The translations under genes were made by a program, and so were the position numbers. Positions 48,005-56,748 of a stretch of 64,000 nt of DNA are shown here, piece by piece. This stretch comes from Zhongshania marina (GTDB lineage Bacteria > Pseudomonadota > Gammaproteobacteria > Pseudomonadales > Spongiibacteraceae). The stretch lies in the NCBI RefSeq assembly GCF_002915595.1, contig NZ_PQGG01000003.1:1-64000 (forward strand), written 5' to 3'. Within the stretch, counting starts at the first letter, position 1. Each line of letters starts with the position of its first letter. The notes under the pieces were generated by a model. It saw only the letters and a program-made list of their open reading frames with translations. It did no database searches and was not told where the DNA came from.

Positions 48005-49933
48005 TTAAGGCCAAAAACTGGTGAAGGTCGCACTCGCCAAACGATCACTCATCCACTTTAACTTGGCTTTTGAACGGCAAGGTATGCGAAGTACTTTTTC
48101 CTCATCAGTAGCACCATCGGCTACGATTTTCTCGCGATACAAGTCAGGGCGTTGATTGGCTTCGTCCGTTTCAGGCGCTAACCAAATGGGGGCTAACTGG
48201 TCTGCCAGCACAGTGTTGAGTTCGCCCAACAAAGCCTTACCATCGAATGTGGTGAGTTTATCGGCATCGCCCTCGATTCGCGGCAGAACCTTACACATCA
48301 TAAAGTCGTCCCACACGGCTTTTAGGGTCAAGTCATCTTGTGGTTGGTTGCTGGCAACAGCGAGAAGAAGTTCATTTAAAGCACGAAACGCGAGTTCAAA
48401 CGGCGTATTTTTTAGCACTGCATTAACGGCCGATAAAAACGCAACGGTTTGCGAGCCATCAGTATCAATGGTATTAACTAAATCCGCTTTACTCGCCTGT
48501 GACCAAATTGGGTAACTTAGGCGCTTATTGCAACTGCTAGGGGTAAAAAAGTCATCATAGTCATTCGGGAAAAACGCACCAAAATCAAAACTCAACGCAC
48601 GATCAATCACTTTACGTGAAAAGCCATGAGTGGTTTCATCCATATTGACCGTGCCCGCGACCATTAAGTTAAAGGGAATCGCCAAACCATAGTCGCAAAT
48701 CAACTGCCACAGTTTATCGTAACGAGAAGATTCAAAACCCAAATCCGCCCGCAACTTGCTTTTATCTGCCACTGCGCTAATTGTCGTAGGTTTTAATAAA
48801 GCATCACTGCTGTAAGTAAAGGCATCACCATCCCACTGCCATTCGCGGGTTTCTAGTACCGACAAATAATCAGCAAAATACTGCTCAACGGGGGCAAGGT
48901 TCATTTCATCCAAACACAGCCAGTAGGGTAATACCGTTTCAAGTACATCACGCTCACCTGTTACCACCAACCGTTTACCCTGCTCCTCAACATCCTGAAC
49001 TTCAATACTTAACCCTCTATCAGCTATACCGCGCCAGGCTTTGGCAACAAACTGTAGGACATCGGTTGTGATGTATTCTGCTTTTCCGTCTTTGGCAAGG
49101 CGCGAAATGTACCCTAGCAAATCACTGGGTTCATGCCAGTCGGGTCTTACTGAGGTTAAACAATAGGTTTCGTTAAACTGACCTGAGGCTTTCGCTTGCT
49201 CACGCACAAAGCGGGTTTTACCTGTACCGGAGATGCCGGCAAGGAGGAGGAAGGGTTTTGATAAAACAGCCTCATTTACTAAAATATCACTTTTAACAGT
49301 TAAATTGTCTTTTGTTGCTAAACTATATGCGTCATAAACACTTTTATATGTGCTTGGATTTTGGCAAAGATCATATACAAGACGCCCAAATACACTAGAC
49401 GACGCATCTGGCAAATTAATTTCTTTTAAAATAACAGAACCAAAGCAATCTCTTGACCCTCTTGGCTTGCCCTGATCATTAATTAATCGTTTCGAGCCTA
49501 GCCTAAACTTAGCATCATCTTTATCCAAAAATCTTGCAAAAAGATCTAAATCAGATTCTGAATCAAAGCATTTCATTAAATCTTGGTTAGTTCGAATGTT
49601 GCTTTTTATTTGTTCAGAGTTTCCTAGAAGGCTATTAGAGTGGAGTCTTAATTTTTCATATATTTCAAAGTACTTGAACAGCTCACTTGCAAACTCAAAC
49701 ATTTCGCTCGCAAAAACAAAATATTGATTAGGAATCAAAGCATAATTTGCAGGTTTATCATCTATTTCTTTATCCGTAATTGCAAATGAAGTAAAGGTAT
49801 CAAAACCATATCCAATAGAACCAAGCTGTTCCTGTAATGCAGCCTTTTGCTCTGAAGTTAATCTGTAATCGAAAAGTTTAGATTTATTAACCAAAGGCTG
49901 TTTCAGTTTTATTTCATCAAGTTTTCTTAACAT
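48005..49933 (-). CDS. McrB-like AAA+ ATPase (restriction motor)
   Basis: A 642-residue protein. The N-terminal 200 residues are variable and may bind DNA. The AAA+ domain has Walker A GISGTGKTRF (233-242), Walker B LCLDEMNLAPVEQYF (about 345), and a McrB-like sensor region VAGTVNMDETTHGFSRKVIDRA with the conserved Asn and Arg. In the McrB family this domain hydrolyses GTP or ATP and drives translocation for a partner nuclease. It lies between the methyltransferase (gap of nine bases upstream) and the DUF2357 nuclease (27 bases downstream). Confidence 0.85.
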   Translation of the reverse strand: MLRKLDEIKLKQPLVNKSKLFDYRLTSEQKAALQEQLGSIGYGFDTFTSFAITDKEIDDKPANYALIPNQYFVFASEMFEFASELFKYFEIYEKLRLHSNSLLGNSEQIKSNIRTNQDLMKCFDSESDLDLFARFLDKDDAKFRLGSKRLINDQGKPRGSRDCFGSVILKEINLPDASSSVFGRLVYDLCQNPSTYKSVYDAYSLATKDNLTVKSDILVNEAVLSKPFLLLAGISGTGKTRFVREQAKASGQFNETYCLTSVRPDWHEPSDLLGYISRLAKDGKAEYITTDVLQFVAKAWRGIADRGLSIEVQDVEEQGKRLVVTGERDVLETVLPYWLCLDEMNLAPVEQYFADYLSVLETREWQWDGDAFTYSSDALLKPTTISAVADKSKLRADLGFESSRYDKLWQLICDYGLAIPFNLMVAGTVNMDETTHGFSRKVIDRALSFDFGAFFPNDYDDFFTPSSCNKRLSYPIWSQASKADLVNTIDTDGSQTVAFLSAVNAVLKNTPFELAFRALNELLLAVASNQPQDDLTLKAVWDDFMMCKVLPRIEGDADKLTTFDGKALLGELNTVLADQLAPIWLAPETDEANQRPDLYREKIVADGATDEEKVLRIPCRSKAKLKWMSDRLASATFTSFWP

Positions 49934-49942
49934 ATTATCCCT

Positions 49943-51196
49943 TTACTCCATGTGAGAAACGATACGTCCTGCTAAAGCCTTCACAACATCAACCGTAACA
50001 CTATTCCCAAACTGCTTATATGCTTGTACTTTTGAAGGACTCAGTTCAAATTCATCTGGAAAGCCTTGTAATCGAGCTGCTTCTCTTGGGCTAATTTTTC
50101 TTGGGGTTTTTCCAGCTTGATCAATTAAAACCTCACTACCATCTTTATAATATCTTGCTGAAATAGTATTGGTGTAAGGTGACTCCTCTGTTACTAAGCC
50201 AAAACCAAAGCCTTTGCCATTTTTTTTATTCTCAATTTTTCTGCGCCGATGACCCTCCCATAGCCTCTCCGAAATAGTTAATTTAGGATCTGGGTTTTTC
50301 TCTAACTTGTCACCAACTTTAACTTCAACATTTAGTGGTTTTGGATATTCAAACTTACCGATCTCGCCATCGCGCCATAAGACTATGTATATGCGCTGCC
50401 TATTCTGCGGTATTCCAAAGTCCACTGATTTAAGCACCATTTCCTTGGCTAAGGTTTGAATTTCTTTTGTAGTTCCATGCTCAATAACATTTTTCGGAAT
50501 ATTACAGCTATACCCAATCTTCGTTAGCGTTTTTAAAATTACCTTTAGTGTGTATCCCTTGTCATGGCTAATTAGTCCTTTCACGTTTTCTAGCAACGCG
50601 AACTTAGGCTTTTTAGTTTCTAAAATATTGGCTATATCATGAAACAGAGTACCTCTTGTGTCCTCTATCCCTAGCTTGAGACCTGCATGGGAAAATGGCT
50701 GACATGGAAATCCAGCTAAAAGAACATCATGATCAGGTATTTCATCGGCAGGTATTTGTGTGATATCGCCAAATGGTACTTCACCATGATTTTTCTTGTA
50801 GGTTTGCTGCGCGTGTTTATCAAATTCAGAAGAGAAAACGCAAACACCGCCATTTTGCTGAAAACCTAGCCGAACACCGCCAATACCCGCAAAAAGATCA
50901 ATAAACCGAAATTTTGCATTTAAGTCTGGCTTTAATTTTAAACCGCCAAATACATCGCTAAAGAATAATTCTCTTGATAAAAATAAATCATTCTTTTTTA
51001 AAAGCCTTATTACACTGGCTTTTAGCTTCTTTGGCGTTGCCAATGCAGGGTTGCAGTAAAATTGGCTATCCGTTGCTATTGCATGTATCCACTGATCAAC
51101 AACTGCATCTACGTCGCTTGCCGGTGGAACATGAGGCAGCGCCCAAGATTGGAGGAACACTTCTACTTGTTGCAAGATGTTAGTTCTATTTTTCAT
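49943..51196 (-). CDS. C5-cytosine DNA methyltransferase
   Basis: A 417-residue enzyme that methylates cytosine at C5 in a specific site. The motifs run in order: I FIDLFAGIGGVRLGF (about 91-105), IV GFPCQPFSHAG with the catalytic Cys, VI ENVKG, VIII QNRQRIYIV, target-recognition region (about 240-340), IX/X SPREAARLQGFP and QFGNSVTVDVV. An N-terminal extension of about 90 residues is unusual. Its start overlaps the helix-turn-helix gene by 11 bases, so they are coupled. It probably protects host DNA from the McrB/DUF2357 nuclease encoded downstream. Confidence 0.95.
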   Translation of the reverse strand: MKNRTNILQQVEVFLQSWALPHVPPASDVDAVVDQWIHAIATDSQFYCNPALATPKKLKASVIRLLKKNDLFLSRELFFSDVFGGLKLKPDLNAKFRFIDLFAGIGGVRLGFQQNGGVCVFSSEFDKHAQQTYKKNHGEVPFGDITQIPADEIPDHDVLLAGFPCQPFSHAGLKLGIEDTRGTLFHDIANILETKKPKFALLENVKGLISHDKGYTLKVILKTLTKIGYSCNIPKNVIEHGTTKEIQTLAKEMVLKSVDFGIPQNRQRIYIVLWRDGEIGKFEYPKPLNVEVKVGDKLEKNPDPKLTISERLWEGHRRRKIENKKNGKGFGFGLVTEESPYTNTISARYYKDGSEVLIDQAGKTPRKISPREAARLQGFPDEFELSPSKVQAYKQFGNSVTVDVVKALAGRIVSHME

Positions 51197-51518
51197 TATT
51201 CACTACGACTAAAAATTCTTGATGGATGGCTTTAGGTCTGAGCCTCTTTTTTGCGCTCTGCATTGTTACTAAGTTGTATTTACCTAAGGTCTTTAGCGTT
51301 CTCGACACATTACTCACCGCCCGCCCTGTTAGCTCAGCAAGTTCTGTCACCGACTGCGGCTGCTGTTCAGCTATCACTTTTAATAGCTGCTGGTTTTCTT
51401 TCGATAACACATTGGCTACCGATTTAAGGGAGTCGAACCAAATATCGACAGGGTAATTGGGGTCGGGTGCTTGCCCTTTAATGCCGATCACACAGCGCGG
51501 CTGCTTAGCATTTTCCAT
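51186..51518 (-). CDS. Winged helix-turn-helix regulator of the restriction operon
   Basis: A 110-residue MarR/ArsR-like DNA-binding protein. The helix-turn-helix is at about 50-80: QPQSVTELAELTGRAVSNVSRTLKTLGKYNLV spans it, followed by a basic wing (AKKRLRPKAI). It resembles the HVO_A0114 group of small regulators. The gene overlaps the methyltransferase start by 11 bases, which fits the role of a controller protein that delays restriction until methylation is established; this role is inferred. Confidence 0.75.
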   Translation of the reverse strand: MENAKQPRCVIGIKGQAPDPNYPVDIWFDSLKSVANVLSKENQQLLKVIAEQQPQSVTELAELTGRAVSNVSRTLKTLGKYNLVTMQSAKKRLRPKAIHQEFLVVVNNEK

Positions 51519-51551
51519 ATTTCTCTACTGACTAAAAATTGAAGACGAAAC

Positions 51552-51932
51552 CTAAGGACTCAAATAAGCTATCAAGTCTTCGACGTTATCCGATTTAAAA
51601 ATATCGTCTTTGGATGAATCGCTATAAATTTCCGGCGCCTCATCATTCCCTTCATTGAAGGCACAGCTTACGGCGTATCTTGGCAAACTTTCACTCTCTC
51701 GATACTCAACGTTTTGATGCTCAACCCAGAGAAGGTAGTACTCACCACCCTGCCGGAAATAGAACGATGCGCAAGTATCATTTGGCGATGTATTATTACT
51801 CAGCGTTGTCGGTATATCATTAGAATTAAAACCCAATCTAAGCTCTTCCATTGCACACCTCTTAGCAACTGTACATTTATACATAGCCACCATCTTATCA
51901 TCCACTGATAAGAGAACAAAGTTATTTTCCAT
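51552..51932 (-). CDS. Hypothetical acidic protein at the head of the restriction operon
   Basis: A 126-residue, acidic, cytosolic-looking protein with cysteines in VAKRCAMEEL and SNDTCASFYF-like segments and a YYLLWVEHQNVEY strand. I do not recognise a family. It lies 33 bases before the helix-turn-helix gene on the same strand. It could be an operon member, an immunity or toxin-type protein paired with the regulator, or an unrelated cargo gene. Confidence 0.5.
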   Translation of the reverse strand: MENNFVLLSVDDKMVAMYKCTVAKRCAMEELRLGFNSNDIPTTLSNNTSPNDTCASFYFRQGGEYYLLWVEHQNVEYRESESLPRYAVSCAFNEGNDEAPEIYSDSSKDDIFKSDNVEDLIAYLSP

Positions 51933-52126
51933 TTAGCGCATTAAAAGCCAGCACTCACAAGCGATACTCTCGAGTTACTGCCTGCAATGGACTTTAAACC
52001 TAGCCATACCACAGTACCTACTAGCAATATGCAGGAAGGTGACAGGTCACTACTGAATTAATCGTTCAGCTAGTCCTTCAGATACTGCCTTTAACAGAGT
52101 ACATGCGAGGTAGCCCACGACACGCG

Positions 52127-52174
52127 CCCCAAATCTATAACCTCTTTAGTCATTAGAAAATGAAAAGATATTTT
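52127..52174 (+). repeat. Relic of a hip operator/leader
   Basis: This stretch aligns with 42112-42158 (the first operator of hipBA) at roughly 40 of 48 positions, including CTCTTTA, TCAT, AAATGAAAA and TTTCACT. It lies near the 3' end of the minus-strand hipA fragment, in plus orientation, so it is not upstream of that fragment. It suggests that a second hipBA module once stood here and was rearranged. Confidence 0.5.
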
Positions 52175-52200
52175 CACTCGCTCATTAAACGCCGATTCTT

Positions 52201-52688
52201 TCATGACTTGCTCGGCTCGGCTAATTCCCAGCCGCTTTGCAACGGTTTGCCATTGCTTAACCGCATTAATACTTCATCGTAAATTTGAGTAGCTTGGGTT
52301 TGAGAGAGTCGGAAGAAGTCTTTTACGTCAAAGGCCAATTGGTAGTCTAAAGCGTTGCCTGTATCCGTAATATTCAGATGCAGGCCGTGCTTACCCACTA
52401 TCGGGTTTAAATCATAAGCTGGTGATAACTTCCAACCATTCTTTGTTAATAAAAACCCATGGTTACGTAGGTGATCATCCGTGTTGGACACCGCAATATT
52501 AAACACGATACGACGCCATAACTGCGCTAAATCAACTTCTGTTTGTGCACCAGAATTGGAAATAAATTCAGCAATTTCTAAGTAGCTGGCACCTCGAGAT
52601 TGTTCGCCATCATCCCTTTCGTTTAAAGAATAGCGGAACTGTGTCATAGCCGCTAATCACCGTCGCGGTCAAACCGTTTTGTTATAAA
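52201..52688 (-). pseudogene. Truncated, frameshifted hipA
   Basis: The open part (52201-52647, 148 codons) encodes the C-terminal third of a HipA kinase: SNTDDHLRNHGF, SPAYDLNP and GLHLNITDTGNALDYQLAFDV, closely similar to the intact HipA at 42.6 kb. Just upstream, in another frame, FITKRFDRDGD can be read before a stop. In the intact protein 12 residues separate the FDR motif from the matching Met-Thr-Gln, but only 17 bases do here, so a deletion caused a frameshift. The nucleotide-binding N-terminal part is missing, and a large inverted repeat sits where it should be. Not expected to be active. Confidence 0.85.
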
Positions 52689-52694
52689 ATAAGC

Positions 52695-52741
52695 GCAGGT
52701 CTACAAATTGTTACTTTATTTGTAACAATTTGTAGACCTGC
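52695..52741. repeat. Perfect 20-bp inverted repeat
   Basis: The two arms (52695-52714 and 52722-52741) are exact complements, with core CAGGTCTACAAATTGTTAC, around a seven-base loop TTTATTT. It abuts the truncated end of the hipA pseudogene. It could be a mobile-element end, a bidirectional terminator or a dyad operator. Confidence 0.8.
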
Positions 52742-52807
52742 TGCATCAGGCGCTCGGTTGCTCATTTATCTTGTCAAGCGAGTGGCGGGCAGCTTGGAGG
52801 GCTTCGG

Positions 52808-52845
52808 CTTCTTTTCGCTAAACCATTGAGTTTCTTAGGTGTTGG
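52808..52845 (+). repeat. Imperfect repeat, copy B (partner at 44285)
   Basis: Matches 44285-44322 at 31 of 38 positions, same orientation. It lies about 125 bases before the gmk promoter and may mark the distal edge of the accessory block. Confidence 0.5.
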
Positions 52846-52891
52846 GCCGCCGCTCAATGAGCTGATCAAAAATATTGCGCAATGCCCGTGA

Positions 52892-53674
<783 letters not shown>

Positions 53675-53757
53675 GCGCTGGCTATTTGTTAAACTATCAC
53701 GTAATTGACAGCGCACAATTTGTGCGCTGATTTTATTTAGTACGCAGGATATAGATC

Positions 53758-54021
53758 ATGGCCCGAATTACTGTTGAAGACTGCCTAGAAGCCGTCGATA
53801 ACCGCTTTGAATTAGTAATGGTTGCGAGCAAGCGCGCCCGCGCCCTTGCCACCGGCGGAAAAGACTCTCTAGTTCCTGAAGAAGGCGACAAGCCGACAGT
53901 AATCGCTTTGCGCGAACTTGCCGAAGGCAAAATCACCCGTGAAGAAGTCATGGCCGCAAACACTACTGCAGAAGAACCAGAGCTGGATCTAAGCGCTGAA
54001 CTGGGCGCAGCTGCACTGTAA
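53758..54021 (+). CDS. rpoZ: RNA polymerase omega subunit
   Basis: An 87-residue protein beginning [20 protein letters not shown], with [21 protein letters not shown] in the middle; both are omega hallmarks. It helps assemble RNA polymerase and forms part of a ppGpp site. AGGA lies upstream of the ATG. Immediately before spoT, as in most gammaproteobacteria. Confidence 0.98.
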   Translation: MARITVEDCLEAVDNRFELVMVASKRARALATGGKDSLVPEEGDKPTVIALRELAEGKITREEVMAANTTAEEPELDLSAELGAAAL

Positions 54022-54044
54022 TTCTGCGTCTGACAGGGGCGCCA

Positions 54045-56228
54045 ATGCATCAATACAGTTTTTTCAATCCCAATCCCGGCAAAATTGAGCCGGCGGGATC
54101 GATTGACGCCCTTGCAAAATCTCTTTCTGACTACCTCTCTGCCGATCAAGTTAATCAGGTTCGGCGCGCTTACTATTACGCCGAGCAGGCCCACGAAGGT
54201 CAAAACCGCCGCAGCGGCGAGCCCTACGTCACCCATCCCTTAGCTGTTGCTACCATTCTTTCTGAAATGCATATGGACGCCCAAAGTTTAATGGCCGCCA
54301 TGCTGCACGACGTAATAGAAGACACCAGCGTGACCAAGCAAGGGCTAAGTAATCAGTTTGGCGATGTGGTGGCTGAGCTGGTTGACGGTGTTTCTAAGCT
54401 GACTCGAATTGAGTTCCAGTCTAAGGCAGAGCAGCAGGCTGAGAACTTCCAAAAAATGGCCCTGGCAATGGCCAAAGATATTCGCGTGATTTTGGTAAAG
54501 CTCGCTGACCGCCTTCACAATATGCGCACCCTCGGCGCCATGCCGCCGGAAAAGCGCCGCCGCATCGCCCGCGAAACCCTCGAAATTTACGCCCCCATTG
54601 CCCAGCGCCTAGGCATGCACAATATTCGGGTAGAGTTTGAAGACTTGGGCTTTATGTCGATGCATCCCATGCGCGCGCGACGTATTAAAAAGTCGATTAC
54701 CACCCGCTTTGGCGACCGCAAAAAGACCATTTCTCACATCCGCGAAAGCATTGAAAACTGCCTCACCGAAGAAGGCCACACTGCCAATGTAATTGGCCGC
54801 GAGAAGCACCTGTTCAGCATTTACACCAAAATGCGCAACAAGCGAAAGTCGCTAAAAGAGATTATGGATCTCTATGCCTTCCGCATTGTGGTTGACTCCG
54901 TCGACACCTGCTACCGTGTTTTAGGCTGCGTACACAGCTTGTACAAACCGGTGCCGGGGCAATTTAAAGACTATATTGCCATCCCCAAAGCCAACGGCTA
55001 CCAGTCTTTGCACACTGTATTATTTGGCCTAGAAGGCGTGCCGATAGAAATACAAATCCGCACCCACGAAATGGAAGAGATGGCCAACAACGGCATTGCC
55101 GCACACTGGCTGTATAAATCCAACGAGCAAGAACCTAAGCGCAACTCCAGCCACGCCCGCGCCCGCCAATGGGTACAAGGTTTATTGGAAATGCAGGAGC
55201 GCGCCGGCGATTCACTAGAATTTATCGAAAACGTCAAAATCGATTTATTCCCCGACGAGGTTTATGTCTTCACGCCCCGTGGCGACATTATGGAATTACC
55301 CGCCGGTGCCACCGCCGTCGATTTTGCCTACTCTGTGCACAGCGACATCGGCAATAGCTGCGTTGCCTGCCGAATCAACCGCCGTTTAGCCCCCTTGTCA
55401 GAAACACTGCAAAGCGGCCAAACCGTAGAAGTTATTACCACCCCCGGCGCGCAACCCAATCCGGCGTGGCTACACTTTGTAGTCACGGCAAAAGCTCGCA
55501 CGGGCATTCGCCACCACTTAAAACACCAGCGCAAAACCGAGGCTGTCACCTTGGGTCGCCGCATGCTCGAACGGGCGCTTGCGAGCATGGACGAAAATCT
55601 GGCAGACATAGAAGACAAGTATTTAATTCAACTGGTGGACTCCACCCACGCCAAATCGACAGACAATATTTACGAGCAAATCGGCATGGGTAACCGCGTG
55701 GCGTATTTAACCGCCCGCCAGCTAATAAACCTTCGCGATGAAATCCGTGACGGCGACGACAAACTCCGCGCGCCACTTACCCGACAGTCTATGGTCATTC
55801 ACGGCACAGAGGGCTTTTTGGTCAACTTTGCACGCTGTTGCTATCCAATACCAGGCGACCATATTGTCGGCATCGTCAGCTCTGAGAAAGGCGTGGTGGT
55901 GCATTGCGAAAACTGCCATAACAGCATTGAACTCAGCAGCCAACCCGAACGCGTCGTGCCACTGAGCTGGGCCGAAAATATCGACCGCGACTTCTCAGTT
56001 GAAATGAAAATAGAAATATCCAAGCAACGCGGTATTATCGCCGTACTGGCAACCCGCGTTAACGGCGCCGACGGCAGCATCGAAAAAATCAGCGTAGAAG
56101 ACGAAAACCCCAAAATCAGCACCATCCACCTTGTGGTCGGTGTGCGTTCGCGGGTGCATTTAGCAAATGTGATGCGTCGAATTCGCAATATTCCTGCGGT
56201 TATTAAGATCACGCGGGAAAGACATTAA
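54045..56228 (+). CDS. spoT: Bifunctional (p)ppGpp synthetase/hydrolase
   Basis: A 727-residue stringent-response enzyme. Domains in order: HD hydrolase (about 25-180, with RRSGEPYVTHPLAVA, LHDVIEDT and KLADRLHNMRT), RelA/SpoT synthetase (about 235-350, with YAFRIVVDSVDTCYR and PKANGYQSLHT), TGS (about 385-445, VYVFTPRGDIMELPAG), helical and zinc-finger-like parts with conserved Cys/His (ARCCYPIPGD), and a C-terminal ACT domain (about 650-727). The intact HD motif separates it from RelA. It follows rpoZ by 23 bases. Confidence 0.97.
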   Translation: MHQYSFFNPNPGKIEPAGSIDALAKSLSDYLSADQVNQVRRAYYYAEQAHEGQNRRSGEPYVTHPLAVATILSEMHMDAQSLMAAMLHDVIEDTSVTKQGLSNQFGDVVAELVDGVSKLTRIEFQSKAEQQAENFQKMALAMAKDIRVILVKLADRLHNMRTLGAMPPEKRRRIARETLEIYAPIAQRLGMHNIRVEFEDLGFMSMHPMRARRIKKSITTRFGDRKKTISHIRESIENCLTEEGHTANVIGREKHLFSIYTKMRNKRKSLKEIMDLYAFRIVVDSVDTCYRVLGCVHSLYKPVPGQFKDYIAIPKANGYQSLHTVLFGLEGVPIEIQIRTHEMEEMANNGIAAHWLYKSNEQEPKRNSSHARARQWVQGLLEMQERAGDSLEFIENVKIDLFPDEVYVFTPRGDIMELPAGATAVDFAYSVHSDIGNSCVACRINRRLAPLSETLQSGQTVEVITTPGAQPNPAWLHFVVTAKARTGIRHHLKHQRKTEAVTLGRRMLERALASMDENLADIEDKYLIQLVDSTHAKSTDNIYEQIGMGNRVAYLTARQLINLRDEIRDGDDKLRAPLTRQSMVIHGTEGFLVNFARCCYPIPGDHIVGIVSSEKGVVVHCENCHNSIELSSQPERVVPLSWAENIDRDFSVEMKIEISKQRGIIAVLATRVNGADGSIEKISVEDENPKISTIHLVVGVRSRVHLANVMRRIRNIPAVIKITRERH

Positions 56229-56241
56229 TTACACGTCGGAT

Positions 56242-56306
56242 GTCAGGCGTCTGACGCAAGACGCCATCCACCCAACAGCTTTTCCGTCAGACGTCCGACG
56301 CCTGAC
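56242..56306. repeat. Paired inverted repeats between spoT and ridA
   Basis: GTCAGGCGTCTGACG (56242-56256) and CGTCAGACG-TCC-GACGCCTGAC (56285-56306) are nearly inverse copies, each partly self-complementary. They can form one long hairpin or two small ones. The sequence is REP-like, and may also limit transcription between spoT and ridA. Confidence 0.6.
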
Positions 56307-56325
56307 TTAGTCATCAGGAGCTACC

Positions 56326-56709
56326 ATGAGCAACAAAGAAATCATCAGCACCAATAACGCCCCACAAGCCATTGGCACTTATTCCCAAGCGGTTAAGGTT
56401 GGCAGCACGGTGTATTTGTCTGGCCAAATTCCCTTGATTCCAGAGACCATGGAAATGATTGAGGGCGGTATTAAAGAGCAGGCCACCCAGGTATTTAAAA
56501 ACCTGTCGGCGGTTGCCGAGGCCGCTGGCGGAAGCTTGAACGACGCCGCCAAGGTAAATATTTCGCTGATCGATCTCGGTGTATTTGCGCAGGTTAACGA
56601 AGTAATGGCACAGTTTTTTGCCGAACCTTATCCCGCCCGCGCCTGCGTGCAAGTCGCTGCGCTGCCACGGGGTGCAATGATCGAAGTGGAAGTTATTTTA
56701 GCGCTGTAA
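56326..56709 (+). CDS. ridA: RidA family reactive-intermediate deaminase
   Basis: A 127-residue trimeric enzyme that hydrolyses reactive enamines and imines, for example from threonine dehydratase. Seen: APQAIGTYSQAVKVG, LSGQIPLIPE, and the catalytic Arg in PYPARACVQVAALPRGAMIEVE. CAGGAG precedes the ATG. Position after spoT is common. Confidence 0.96.
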   Translation: MSNKEIISTNNAPQAIGTYSQAVKVGSTVYLSGQIPLIPETMEMIEGGIKEQATQVFKNLSAVAEAAGGSLNDAAKVNISLIDLGVFAQVNEVMAQFFAEPYPARACVQVAALPRGAMIEVEVILAL

Positions 56710-56717
56710 TAATTCAT

Positions 56718-56742
56718 ATTGGGCCGAGTTAATCGGCCCAAT
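56718..56742. terminator. Terminator between ridA and the convergent epimerase gene
   Basis: A perfect ten-base stem ATTGGGCCGA/TCGGCCCAAT with a five-base loop, followed by ATCTTTCT on the plus strand. It can serve both converging genes. Confidence 0.7.
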
Positions 56743-56748
56743 ATCTTT

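Noticed and set aside
45482-49933. Classification as a plain type IV McrBC system
   Set aside because: A type IV enzyme attacks methylated DNA and would conflict with the C5 methyltransferase in the same operon; a protective methyltransferase is the simpler reading, though a target site that avoids self-cutting cannot be excluded.
44409-51932. Classification of the methyltransferase operon as BREX or DISARM
   Set aside because: No pglX, pglZ, brxC, drmA or drmB type genes are present; the McrB/DUF2357 pair fits LlaJI-type systems better.
56242-56306. CRISPR-like array
   Set aside because: Only two inverse units, no regular spacers and no cas genes.
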